46,098 nucleotides of DNA from an uncultured Nocardioidaceae bacterium (GCA_902805865.1 CADCUK010000043.1:1-46098); one strand, 5' to 3'; positions 19,497 through 28,758 are shown, counted from the first letter of the stretch. Numbers and translations are program-made. Notes: generated from the letters alone by a model not told the origin.

Positions 19497-20469
19497 CGTG
19501 GAGTGGTGGTTGGACACCCGGATGTCGGCAGGCGCGGTCTGGGACCGGGAGCGCCTCGTCGCCGCCAAGGGCCCTACGACCGTGAGCGTGGTCCTGCCTG
19601 CGCGCAACGAGGCAGCCACCGTGGGGGACATCGTCCGGGCTGTCCGGCGGGAGCTCATGGAGACGCTGCAGCTCGTCGACGAGGTTCTCGTCGTCGACTC
19701 GGGCTCGGCTGACGGGACGGCCCGCGAAGCCCTTCGTGCCGGTGCGAGGGTCGTCTCGCAGTCGGGCGTGCTGCCGCAGCTGGGCGACCGGCGCGGCAAG
19801 GGCGAAGCCCTGTGGAAGTCCCTCGACGCCACGACCGGTGACGTGGTCGCCTTCGTGGATGCAGACCTGCGCTGCTTCGATCCCCAGTTCGTGGTCGGGT
19901 TGCTCGGTCCGCTCCTGACCGAGCCCTCGGTGCACTTCGTCAAGGGGTTCTACGACCGGCCGCTCGACACCGGGGCCACTCTCCTGCCCGCCGGGGGTGG
20001 ACGGGTCACGGAGATGCTTGCTCGTCCGCTGCTGAACGTGCACTGGCCGGAGCTCGCCGGATTCGTCCAGCCGCTCGCCGGCGAGTACGCCGGACGCCGG
20101 AGCCTCCTGGAGAACATCCCCTTCGTCTCGGGATACGGGGTCGAGATCGCCATGCTGATCGACGTCCTGCAGACCGTCGGGCTCCAGGGCATGGCCCAGG
20201 TCGATCTCGGCAGCCGCCAGCACCGGAACTCCGGTGACCTCGAGCTCGGTCGGATGGCCACCCAGGTGTACCTCGCGCTGCTGTCCCGGTTGGAGCGCTA
20301 CGGCCGGTCCATGAGCGCCGCTGAGGCCAACTACAGCCTGGTGCAGTTCGTGCGCGAGGGTGCTGAGTTCCGCACGGTCGTCTCCGACGTACAGATGAGC
20401 GAACGACCCCCGATCAGCACCCTGCCGGAGTACCTCGCCCGCCGACGACTCGTGCCGGAGCAACGATGA
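19486..20469 (+). CDS. gpgS: glucosyl-3-phosphoglycerate synthase
   Basis: VVLPARNEAATVGDIV, DEVLVVDSGSADGT, RRGKGEALWKSL, VAFVDADLRCFDPQFVVGLLGPLL, VKGFYDRP, GGGRVTEMLARPLLN; start may be GTG 19498. Confidence 0.88.
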   Translation: MRTDVEWWLDTRMSAGAVWDRERLVAAKGPTTVSVVLPARNEAATVGDIVRAVRRELMETLQLVDEVLVVDSGSADGTAREALRAGARVVSQSGVLPQLGDRRGKGEALWKSLDATTGDVVAFVDADLRCFDPQFVVGLLGPLLTEPSVHFVKGFYDRPLDTGATLLPAGGGRVTEMLARPLLNVHWPELAGFVQPLAGEYAGRRSLLENIPFVSGYGVEIAMLIDVLQTVGLQGMAQVDLGSRQHRNSGDLELGRMATQVYLALLSRLERYGRSMSAAEANYSLVQFVREGAEFRTVVSDVQMSERPPISTLPEYLARRRLVPEQR

Positions 20470-21608
20470 GCCTGACCGTGCTGATGAACGCCGGGCCTTG
20501 GCTGCCGGTCCCGCCCCACGGGTACGGCGGCATCGAGAACGTCATCGCGACGCTGGTCCCCGAGCTCCGCCGACTCGGTGTGAAGGTCGTGCTGGCCACG
20601 GTCCCCCAGAGCAGTTTGACGGTCGACGGCCGCGTGCACACGGTGGAACGCCCGATGTTCGAGTCCGTGGCTGCGCCGTACAACCAGGTGTGCGGCGTGA
20701 CGCTTGCCCACATGCACACGCTGGTGCGCGCGCTCCAGGACGGATTGGAGGTGGACGTCGTCCATGATCACCTCGAGGTGGTCGGCCCCGCTGTGCTGGC
20801 AGCGATGGGCCACGACGCGCCTCCCTCCCTGCAGACGCTCCACTGGGACCTCGCCAAGCACGCGGACTTCTACTCCACGTTCGACGGCCGCGGCCGGGTG
20901 CGTTTCGCGGCGGTCTCCCAGTCCCAGCTCGACCGGGCACCCGCCAACCTGCGCCGACAGGCCGCCGGCGTGGTCCCTCTCGCGGTCCCGGCGCCGCCGG
21001 AGCTGGGCGCACCCCGAGGTGAACACGTCGTCTCCCTCGCCCGGATCACCGCCGACAAGGGGATCGACGTCGCGGCTCGTGTGTGCCGAAGGGCCGGCGT
21101 GCCGCTGGTCCTGGCGGGGCCGGTCGCGGGTGTGAACGACCCCGAAGAGCTCGAACGCCGGCTGACCGACGGCGACGAACGCCTCGTCGGGCACCCGGAC
21201 GTGCTGTTCTTCCAGCGCGAGGTGGCGCCTTGGGTCGATGGTGAGCTGGTCAGCTGGGTCGGAGGGGTGGAGGGCGAGGAGAAAGAGCTGCTGCTGCAGA
21301 CCGCACGCGCACTGGTCACCCCCATCCGGTGGGCGGAGCCGGGTGGCACAGCGGTCGTCGAGGCGTTGGTGCGTGGGGTCCCGGTCGTCGGCACCCCGCG
21401 GGGCTGCCTCCCCTCTCTCGTGCAGCACGGGGTCACGGGTTTCCTGGCCGACGAGGAGGACGAGCTGGTGCGCTGCCTCGGCAGGCTGGACGAGCTGGAC
21501 CCCGAGGCCTGCCGATCCGCAGCGGCGCCGTGGACGCCGCGGGCGATGGCGATGAGCTACCTGAACCTGTACGACCGGCTGCTCCACGGCGTAGGAGCAG
21601 CCGCGTGA
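20466..21608 (+). CDS. glycosyltransferase family 4
   Basis: GYGGIENVIATLVPELRRLGVKV and C-terminal TPIRWAEPGGTAVVEALVRGVPVVGTPRG; ATGA overlap with gpgS. Confidence 0.85.
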   Translation: MSLTVLMNAGPWLPVPPHGYGGIENVIATLVPELRRLGVKVVLATVPQSSLTVDGRVHTVERPMFESVAAPYNQVCGVTLAHMHTLVRALQDGLEVDVVHDHLEVVGPAVLAAMGHDAPPSLQTLHWDLAKHADFYSTFDGRGRVRFAAVSQSQLDRAPANLRRQAAGVVPLAVPAPPELGAPRGEHVVSLARITADKGIDVAARVCRRAGVPLVLAGPVAGVNDPEELERRLTDGDERLVGHPDVLFFQREVAPWVDGELVSWVGGVEGEEKELLLQTARALVTPIRWAEPGGTAVVEALVRGVPVVGTPRGCLPSLVQHGVTGFLADEEDELVRCLGRLDELDPEACRSAAAPWTPRAMAMSYLNLYDRLLHGVGAAA

Positions 21609-22582
21609 CGCGCGTGCTCATGGTCGGGGCCGGTGGGGTCGCCCAACGACACATCCGCGTGCTCACGGAGCTCGGGGCCACGGTGTCGGGCGTGATCGAC
21701 CCAGTGGAGGCCGCCGCCAACGCCGTCGCCACCGAGTGGGACATCCCTTGCTTCACCGAGCTCGAGCGCGCGCTCGACGCGGTGGAGCCCGAGGTCGTCT
21801 ACATCTGTGTCCCGCCCTTCGCGCACGGCCCTCCCGAGCGCGCGGTGCTCGAGCGCGGGCTGCCCTTCTTCGTGGAGAAGCCACTCGGGGTCGGACTGGA
21901 GGTCGCCGCGGACATCGCGCGTGAGGTCGAGGAGTCGGGTGCGGTCACCGCCACCGGCTACCACTGGCGCTGCTTGGACACCGTCCAGCGGGCGCAGGGC
22001 ATCGCCGCCGACATCGGTCCCCAGCTCGTCAACGGAGCCTGGCTCGGCAAGCGTCCTCCCGTCGCGTGGTGGGCCGACGTCGACAGGTCCGGAGGTCAGG
22101 TCGTCGAACAGATGACGCACGTGCTCGATCTGGCACGGGTGCTCGTAGGTGAGCCCGTGGAGGTGCACGCGGCTGGGGTTCGCGATCCGGGAGCCGCCGG
22201 TGACCGGGGCACCGTGGACGACGCCACAGCCGCCGTGGTGCGCTTCGAGAACGGCGCGGTGGGCACGTTCGCGGCGACGTCGCTGCTGAGCGCCCAGCAC
22301 CTGGCGTCGCTCGACCTCTTCGGCACCGGGACAGTGCTGCAGCTCCGCGAGACGGAGCTGGTCGTCGACGACGGCACGTCGCGGGTCACCCACGAGCCGG
22401 CGGAGGACCCCCGGACCGTCGTGGACCGCGAATTCCTCGAAGTCCTCCGCGGCAAGCGCGATGCGAGCCGCGCACCGTACGCAGAGGCGCTGCGCACGCA
22501 CCGGTTCGGTTGCGCCATCGCCACCGCCGCACGCGAGCGGCGCACGGTCGTCCTCGACCCGAGCACCGGGCGCCTGACGTGA
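21605..22582 (+). CDS. Gfo/Idh/MocA family oxidoreductase
   Basis: GTG start VTRVLMVGAGGVAQRHIRVLTELG; EVVYICVPPFAHGP; FFVEKPLG. Confidence 0.88.
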   Translation: MTRVLMVGAGGVAQRHIRVLTELGATVSGVIDPVEAAANAVATEWDIPCFTELERALDAVEPEVVYICVPPFAHGPPERAVLERGLPFFVEKPLGVGLEVAADIAREVEESGAVTATGYHWRCLDTVQRAQGIAADIGPQLVNGAWLGKRPPVAWWADVDRSGGQVVEQMTHVLDLARVLVGEPVEVHAAGVRDPGAAGDRGTVDDATAAVVRFENGAVGTFAATSLLSAQHLASLDLFGTGTVLQLRETELVVDDGTSRVTHEPAEDPRTVVDREFLEVLRGKRDASRAPYAEALRTHRFGCAIATAARERRTVVLDPSTGRLT

Positions 22583-23658
22583 AACGCCGGAACCTCGTCG
22601 TGCACGCACCTGGCGACCTGTCCCTCGTCGAGGAGGAACTGCCCGCCGTACCCGAGGGCGGCCTGCTCCTGGAGACCGTGGCGACGGGGCTGTCGGCCGG
22701 CACGGAGCTCACCTTCGTCAAGGGGGACAACCCGGCGCTCGAGCGTCGCCACGACCCCGAGCTCGGCCTCTTCGTGGCGGGACGCGAGACGCCGGCCTAT
22801 CCCGTGACGAGGCTCGGCTACATGGAGGTCGCAACCGTGACCGAGTCCCGAACCCCGGCGTTCGCCGAGGGTGACACCGTCGCGACCGCCTACGGTCACG
22901 CCACCGCCCATGTCGCCGACCCGCTCACGGAGCATCTGGTGCCGCTCCCCCAGGACCTGGATCCCGTGCTGGCGACGTACGTCGCACACCTCGGCCCGAT
23001 CTGCGCGAACGGACTCCTGCACGCGGCGGCCGACGCGGTCGGCCCGACTGTCTCGAAGCTCGGCCAAGGGGTGGAGGGACGCCGCGTCGTGGTGACCGGG
23101 GCCGGGCTGGTCGGTCTCGTCACCGCGCTGTTCGCAGACGAGCTCGGCGCTGAGGTGGTCGTCGTAGATCCTGACGAACGCCGACGTGGCGCAGCGCAGG
23201 CCCTCGGTCTCGAGGCGCTCGACGACGACGACGTCGCGGTGGCCTTGAAGACCAGATGGCGGCACGGTGCAGCTGACCACGGGGCTGACGTGGTCTTCCA
23301 GTGCCGGGGGCGCCCGTACGCCCTTGCCACGGCGCTCCGAACGGTCCGCCCCCAAGGCACGGTCATCGATCTCGCGTTCTACACCGAGGGTGCAGATGCC
23401 GTGCGGCTGGGCGAGGAGTTCCACCACAACGGGCTGAGCCTGCGGTGCGCCCAGATCGGTCGCACGCCGCGGGGGACCTCCGGTCAGTGGGATCGCGCGC
23501 GACTGTCCGCAGAGACCATCGCACTGCTCCACGCGCGAGGGGGCGACATCCGAGAACACCTCATCACCGACGTGCTGCCACTCGAGGAGGCGCCTCGGCT
23601 GATGCTCGACATCGCCGCCAGGAGACGGGCGGCGCTGTCCGCAGTGTTCACCTGCTGA
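22579..23658 (+). CDS. zinc-binding alcohol dehydrogenase-like (MDR) oxidoreductase
   Basis: GTG start VKRRNLVVHAPGDLSLVEEELP; Rossmann GRRVVVTGAGLVGLVTALFADELGAEVVVVDPDERR. Confidence 0.82.
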   Translation: MKRRNLVVHAPGDLSLVEEELPAVPEGGLLLETVATGLSAGTELTFVKGDNPALERRHDPELGLFVAGRETPAYPVTRLGYMEVATVTESRTPAFAEGDTVATAYGHATAHVADPLTEHLVPLPQDLDPVLATYVAHLGPICANGLLHAAADAVGPTVSKLGQGVEGRRVVVTGAGLVGLVTALFADELGAEVVVVDPDERRRGAAQALGLEALDDDDVAVALKTRWRHGAADHGADVVFQCRGRPYALATALRTVRPQGTVIDLAFYTEGADAVRLGEEFHHNGLSLRCAQIGRTPRGTSGQWDRARLSAETIALLHARGGDIREHLITDVLPLEEAPRLMLDIAARRRAALSAVFTC

Positions 23659-24523
23659 GCTGGCGCGCTGCGTCCTCGAGCAGCTCGACGACCCGGACGA
23701 CGAGACGCAGGTCGGCCGGGTGCGGTTCGCCGGTCGTTGCGCTGCTGACCAGGGCCTGCGCTGCGCGAGCGAGCGCGGTGACCGATCCCCCGGGCTCCCT
23801 GTCGGGCATCCGGCTCGTCCCTGCCTCGCCCCATACCAGGACCTCGTGGTCCTCCGCTGCGTGCGGCGCGAAGAGGCTCAACGTTGCGGTGCTGGTCGCT
23901 CCTGAGCGGTGACGCAGGACGAGGTGCACGAGGTCGTGGCGTCCGCCCACGCAGGTGATCTCCTCGACCGGCCCGAGCGCAGCGGTCAACGTGGACACAG
24001 CATGCGGACCGATGTCCCACAGTGCGCCCTTCTCATGACGCCACGGGGACGCCGGGGCCGGGTTGTCGACGTCGTCGAGAAAGGCCAGCCAGCGCACCGA
24101 ACCCCCGAGCGGCGCAGCCGCAGTGAGGCCGTCGAACCAGCCCGCCGCTTCGGCCGAGAAGCGGTCGGTGAAGAACACCACCGAGGCGACCCCGTGCTCG
24201 TCAGCGGTGTCGGCCAGCTGTCGGGCGGACGATGCCGACGTGGCGACGGGCTTGTCCAGCAACAAGTGCCGGCCGGCCACCGCGGCCTGGATCGCGAGCG
24301 TGACCTGCGCGTCGGGCGGCACTGCGAAGGCAACCGCATCGACGTCGTCGACCAACGCCTCGAACGTCGGTGCGGCGGGGACACCCAGCCGCTCCCCCGC
24401 GTCGGCTGCCTTCGCCGGGTCGCGGCCCCACACGCCGACGAGGTCGACGCCGTCCGCGGCCAGCAGTCCGGGGCCGTGCGCGCTCGTCGCCCACGGGCCG
24501 GTGCCGACCAGGCCGAAGCGCAT
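23648..24523 (-). CDS. Gfo/Idh/MocA family oxidoreductase
   Basis: MRFGLVGTGPWATSAHGPGLLAADGVDLVGVWGRDPAKA; LLLDKPVATS. Confidence 0.88.
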   Translation of the reverse strand: MRFGLVGTGPWATSAHGPGLLAADGVDLVGVWGRDPAKAADAGERLGVPAAPTFEALVDDVDAVAFAVPPDAQVTLAIQAAVAGRHLLLDKPVATSASSARQLADTADEHGVASVVFFTDRFSAEAAGWFDGLTAAAPLGGSVRWLAFLDDVDNPAPASPWRHEKGALWDIGPHAVSTLTAALGPVEEITCVGGRHDLVHLVLRHRSGATSTATLSLFAPHAAEDHEVLVWGEAGTSRMPDREPGGSVTALARAAQALVSSATTGEPHPADLRLVVRVVELLEDAARQLSR

Positions 24524-24616
24524 CTCAGCCCGCTCGCTGGTCTCGCGTCACCGAGCCATCCTGCCCACCACGTCCTTGCGGCATACTTGCCGCGGGTCGG
24601 CGGGGTCCGGTCCCGG

Positions 24617-24690
24617 GCCCCCGTAGCTCAGCTGGATAGAGCGACGGACTTCTAATCCGTTGGTCGCAGGTTCGAGTCCTGCCGGGGGCG
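24617..24690 (+). tRNA. tRNA-Arg (anticodon TCT)
   Basis: Cloverleaf GCCCCCGTAGCTCAGCTGGATAGAGCGACGGACTTCTAATCCGTTGGTCGCAGGTTCGAGTCCTGCCGGGGGCG; 7-bp acceptor stem. Confidence 0.97.
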
Positions 24691-25515
24691 CTCGTCCGCC
24701 GCGACTCGCTCCCAGTGGGTCCCGACGCGCCGTACGAGACCGCGCCGTTCGAACTCCTCCAGCCACCCGGTCATCGGCCAACGCCCCCACCGAGCGTCGA
24801 AGAGCCTGCCGTTGCGCATGATGTCGTCGACGTGCTGGACCGGCGGATCGTGCGACTCGTGGTGCTGGTGGAAGGCCCGCGCGGACCCGGTCCAGCCGAG
24901 CTCGAGCCCGGCGGCCACGATGGTCTGCCCGAAGTCGGTGTCCTCGCCGCCGTACCCGACGTAGTCCTCGCAGAAGCCGCCCGTCGCGACCCACGCGTCC
25001 CGGTGCAGCGCGAACGACAGCGACCAGAAGAGATCGGGGTCCGCGCCCACCTGTTGCTCGCCGGGCTCGGGAGCAGGACGCGCGGGGTGCGGGTCGTCCA
25101 TGCGCGCCAGCGCGCCCAGGTCGTAGCCCGCAGTCCCCGGTGGGGGCAGGTAGGTGACCGGCCCCGACCACACGACAGCGGGCGACTCGTCGACGGCTCG
25201 GGCGTAGCCGGCGACGAGCTCGGCGCCGGCGAGGCCGTCGACGTCGAGGCAGATCACCGTGTCGGCGCCACCCTCCAGCGCGCGGGCGACTCCTGCGTTG
25301 CGTGCAGCAGCGAGCGGCAGGCCTAGTGGTGTCCCGGGCACAGCCAGGAGCACGGGCGTCAGCGGTCCGTCCGGACGCCATCCGAGGAGGTCGGTGTCGT
25401 CCATCGCGACCACGACGTACTCGTCGGGCAGCCGGGTACCGGCGGCGAGGCTGCGGTGCTGCGCGGCGAGATGGTCATGACGTCCGTGGACGATGGTGAC
25501 GACGGCCGTGCTCAT
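24652..25515 (-). CDS. glycosyltransferase family 2 (galactosyltransferase-like C-terminal domain)
   Basis: MSTAVVTIVHGRHDHLAAQHRSLAAG; VICLDVDG; GGFCEDYVGYGGEDTDFGQTI; last codons run antisense into tRNA-Arg. Confidence 0.8.
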   Translation of the reverse strand: MSTAVVTIVHGRHDHLAAQHRSLAAGTRLPDEYVVVAMDDTDLLGWRPDGPLTPVLLAVPGTPLGLPLAAARNAGVARALEGGADTVICLDVDGLAGAELVAGYARAVDESPAVVWSGPVTYLPPPGTAGYDLGALARMDDPHPARPAPEPGEQQVGADPDLFWSLSFALHRDAWVATGGFCEDYVGYGGEDTDFGQTIVAAGLELGWTGSARAFHQHHESHDPPVQHVDDIMRNGRLFDARWGRWPMTGWLEEFERRGLVRRVGTHWERVAADERPRQDSNLRPTD

Positions 25516-26507
25516 GGCGCGTGTGTGGTTGCGACTCCGTCGAGCACGTCGACGATCCGTCGGGCGGCCTTGCCGTCGCACCATCCGGACCAACGGGCAC
25601 CGTCGAGGCAGTGCGCAGCGACGAGCCGTTCCGCCCAGCCGGACAAGGGGAACGTCGGCTCCACGACCACCGGCCACGGCCCCTCGGTCAGCACCCCGGC
25701 GGTGGTGCGCTGCTCGTCGTGGGGCCGGTCGGCCGGGACCACGATCGCGGGCTTGCGGCAGGCAGCGACCTCCGCGAGGGCGTTCTCCCCTGCCTGGGTC
25801 ACGACGACATCCGCACCCGCCAGCACATCCCGTACGTCATCGGCCCACTGGTGACCCGGTCCCAGCACCGTCCAGTGCCAATCCGGGGTCTGCGCTCGCG
25901 CGGAGTCGATTGCCTGCGGCGAGGGGTGACCCCCTCCGCGCCCGAGCAGCACAACCACGCGTCGAGGGGTCGCCTGCGAGGGCTCGGGATCCGAGACCGG
26001 AATTCGCGACAGTCCTCCGACGCACGTGATCCTCGAGCGCAGCTCGTCCGGCAGCCCGGGCGTCATGCCGTCCAGACCCGCCGGCCAGCACGCCACGAGT
26101 GCGTCCGAGACCTCGTAGCCCAGCAGGTGCGCGGGATCGGTCCGGTCACCGGGCAGGACGAAGGACGCCACTGGTACGCCGTGCAGCCGGGCGAGCAGGG
26201 CCACCTCGACCGACACGTCGCTGACCAGGACGTCCGGACGTGCCCGAGCCACCCAGCCGGCGATCGTTGCCATCCGGTCCCGCAGACCGGGGTCCTGCCT
26301 CGGGACCCAGTGCAGCCGACCCCCGGCCGTCACGTCGCGAGGGGTCGGAGACTGGTCGTCGCGCGACAGCTCGACCCACTCCCCCGGCCAGTCCTCCGGC
26401 CGTGGGAGCGTCGAGAGACCGGTGACGGGCCGTCGGCTCACCGCCGCGACGGCGCGGGCCCGGTGCAGATGCCCGCTTCCTACGTGGTGGACGTAGTAGC
26501 CGATCAC
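25512..26507 (-). CDS. glycosyltransferase, MurG-like GT-B fold
   Basis: MIGYYVHHVGSGHLHRARAVAAVSR; DVVVTQAGENALAEVAACRKPAIVVPADRPHDEQ. Confidence 0.8.
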   Translation of the reverse strand: MIGYYVHHVGSGHLHRARAVAAVSRRPVTGLSTLPRPEDWPGEWVELSRDDQSPTPRDVTAGGRLHWVPRQDPGLRDRMATIAGWVARARPDVLVSDVSVEVALLARLHGVPVASFVLPGDRTDPAHLLGYEVSDALVACWPAGLDGMTPGLPDELRSRITCVGGLSRIPVSDPEPSQATPRRVVVLLGRGGGHPSPQAIDSARAQTPDWHWTVLGPGHQWADDVRDVLAGADVVVTQAGENALAEVAACRKPAIVVPADRPHDEQRTTAGVLTEGPWPVVVEPTFPLSGWAERLVAAHCLDGARWSGWCDGKAARRIVDVLDGVATTHAP

Positions 26508-27571
26508 CCGGCGACCAGGTCCAGGTAGAGCTGTTCGTAGTCGTCCACCATGCGGTGCTTGCCGAACCGCAGCTCCGCAGTCCGCCGTACGACGTCGCGG
26601 TCCAGGCGGGACGCCGTACTGATGGCGCCGGCCAAGCTGGCTACGTCCCCCGGCGTAGCCAGGCGACCCGTGTCCTCGTCGACCAGCTCGGGCAGGGCTC
26701 CCCGGGCGTAGGCCGCGACCGGGGTCCCGCAGGCCATCGCCTCGGCGGCGACGAGGCCGTAGGGCTCATCCCACTCCGGAGTCACCACGGCGACGTCCGC
26801 GGCGCCGACGACATCATTGAGCTCAGCCTGTGACAGGTGCCCGAGGTACTCCGCGTCCGGTCCCAGCCGGGGCTCGACCTCAGCGGCGAAGTAGCTGCTG
26901 TCCATGATCGGACCCGCCAGGACGATCGGGACACCGGCGGCTCGCGCGGCGTCGATGGCACGGTGCGGTGCCTTCTCGGGCACGAGCCGGCCAGTCCAGA
27001 CTGCGCCCGATCCCCCCGGCCCCCGGTGCCAGAGATCGGTGTCCACCCCGTTGAGGATCGTGCTCGACACGACGGCGTGCTCCCAGGCACGGGCCGTGCA
27101 CTCGCTCACCGCGGCGAACCTGCTGTCCGCAGGCGCGAAGCAGGCCGCAGACTCCAGCCACGGGATCGGTGGCGTGTGCAGCGTCGTCACCATCGGCACC
27201 GCAACGGAGGACGCCATCGCCACTGGCAGGTGGTGGAGCGTGTTGTTGTGGATCACGTCGAAGCGGTCCGCGCCTGTTCGTGCCAGCTCGAGCATCAGCC
27301 CGAGGTAGGCATGATGCTCCGCCATCCACTGCTGTGGCGGTGCCGCGACGTCCGCACGTGCGGTGGCGCTGCACTCAAAGGCCTCGACAGGCAGGACTGT
27401 GACCGGAAGTGCCGGGTCCGAGCCCACGCCCGCGAAGAGGGACACCTCGTGCCCACGGCGCACCAGCTCGCTGGCCAGCACGTGCGTGTGTGCCTCCAGA
27501 CCACCGGCGAACGGTTCGCGAACGGGGAACCGGCTCGAGGCGATGAGACAGATGCGCAGGGCCCGCCTCAT
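26504..27571 (-). CDS. glycosyltransferase family 4
   Basis: RICLIASSRFPVREPFAGGLEAHTHVLASELVRRGHEVSLFA; TPEWDEPYGLVAAEAMACGTPVAAYARGALPELV. Confidence 0.9.
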   Translation of the reverse strand: MRRALRICLIASSRFPVREPFAGGLEAHTHVLASELVRRGHEVSLFAGVGSDPALPVTVLPVEAFECSATARADVAAPPQQWMAEHHAYLGLMLELARTGADRFDVIHNNTLHHLPVAMASSVAVPMVTTLHTPPIPWLESAACFAPADSRFAAVSECTARAWEHAVVSSTILNGVDTDLWHRGPGGSGAVWTGRLVPEKAPHRAIDAARAAGVPIVLAGPIMDSSYFAAEVEPRLGPDAEYLGHLSQAELNDVVGAADVAVVTPEWDEPYGLVAAEAMACGTPVAAYARGALPELVDEDTGRLATPGDVASLAGAISTASRLDRDVVRRTAELRFGKHRMVDDYEQLYLDLVAG

Positions 27572-28659
27572 CGCAGCAGCCTTCGGTACAAGAGCTCGTG
27601 CTGGGCCGCGATCCACGCCCGCTGTTCGCGACGTTCCTCGACCGAGACTGCCCCGAGCCCGCGATTCTCGTAGGCGTTCTTGACCGCGACCTGCAGGCTC
27701 TCTGGGCTGAAGGACGTCTCGTCCAGCTCGTAGCTCAGCACGGGCGCCTGGTCGGCGAAGTAGCCGCACGTGGGCGCCACGACCGTCGTGCCGAGGTCAC
27801 GGCACGCCTCGAGCCAGCCGGAGTGGGTGCCGAACTGGTACGGCAGCACGGAGACGTCGAGGGAGTGGAAGTAGTCCCACAGCTCGGCGTCTGAGAAGAA
27901 CGGGTGGACCCGGAGATCGATCTCCCCGCGCTCGGCGGACGCGCGGAGCGCCGCGGACACCTCCGGGTTGTAGCACCGTCCGTCCGGCTCGAGGAGCTCG
28001 TCGTGACCGTTGACCTGCAGGACTGCATCGGGCAGGTCGCGAACAGCGTCCATGAGCGCAGGCAGGATGCGCAGCGGGTCCATGCTGGCGCGCAGGCTCT
28101 TCACGTGCAGACCGACGCGGAACGTGTCCCGCGGCTCGCGTTCCCGCAGGCGCTCCATCGTCGGGAAGTCGACGACGTGCGGGTGTGGCAGCACGACCGG
28201 GTCGCGGCCCCACCGGCGACGGATCTCGGCCGCTGCGCCCCTCGTCAGGGTGATGACCTCGTCGGCGCCCGGGATCAGGATGTCGAGATGGCTGTCGTGC
28301 AACGCCGTGTCCGTGTGGTGCGGGTTGCGCAGGTCGTGGACCGTGTAGACCAACGGCTTTCCGCGCTCCCGCAGGACGTCCACGATCTCCTGGAGCTGCT
28401 CGGGCGTGCAGGCGTCGAAGCCGAAGTTGACGTGGAAGACGTCGAACTCGTTGTCCCGGACCCAGTCGGGCCGGAGCATCACCGGGGGCCACCAGCCCTG
28501 CTGGTCCGCGCGCAGCGACTCGTCCGGCAGCGGGTCCGGCAGCCGCCGCACGGTCTCGCCCTGCTCTCGCGACAGGTGCCACACGTACACGTGGGACTCC
28601 GGCACCGAGGCGACTACGACGGGTGGGCTCGAAGCAATCGAGGAAGCATCAGTATTCAT
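27568..28659 (-). CDS. glycosyltransferase (GT-B, family 1/4-like)
   Basis: FDVFHVNFGFDACTPEQLQEIVDVLRERGKPLVYTVHDLRNPH; DVSVLPYQFGTHSGWLEACRDLGTTVVAP. Confidence 0.75.
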   Translation of the reverse strand: MNTDASSIASSPPVVVASVPESHVYVWHLSREQGETVRRLPDPLPDESLRADQQGWWPPVMLRPDWVRDNEFDVFHVNFGFDACTPEQLQEIVDVLRERGKPLVYTVHDLRNPHHTDTALHDSHLDILIPGADEVITLTRGAAAEIRRRWGRDPVVLPHPHVVDFPTMERLREREPRDTFRVGLHVKSLRASMDPLRILPALMDAVRDLPDAVLQVNGHDELLEPDGRCYNPEVSAALRASAERGEIDLRVHPFFSDAELWDYFHSLDVSVLPYQFGTHSGWLEACRDLGTTVVAPTCGYFADQAPVLSYELDETSFSPESLQVAVKNAYENRGLGAVSVEERREQRAWIAAQHELLYRRLLR

Positions 28660-28733
28660 GTGGCAGACCTCCCGAGAGTCAGCGGCAACAGGTCCCCCGC
28701 GACGCGCCGTCTCCTCCTGACGACGCTTAGGAC

Positions 28734-28758
28734 CTACCCGAGCAAGGTCCCGTCAAAC
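28734..28758 (-). promoter_or_regulatory. SigF/SigB-type promoter candidate GTTT-N15-GGGTAG
   Basis: Minus strand GTTT (28755-28758), spacer 15, GGGTAG (28734-28739), about 75 nt upstream of ATG 28659. Confidence 0.5.

Noticed and set aside
18541-20463. 640-aa minus-strand ORF across the 2H and gpgS genes
   Set aside because: Antisense artefact of high GC; sense genes have clear family motifs.
24500-24700. tRNA-Arg as the attachment site of an integrative element carrying the glycosyltransferases
   Set aside because: No integrase, no duplicated tRNA 3' end noticed, and operons on both sides look chromosomal.
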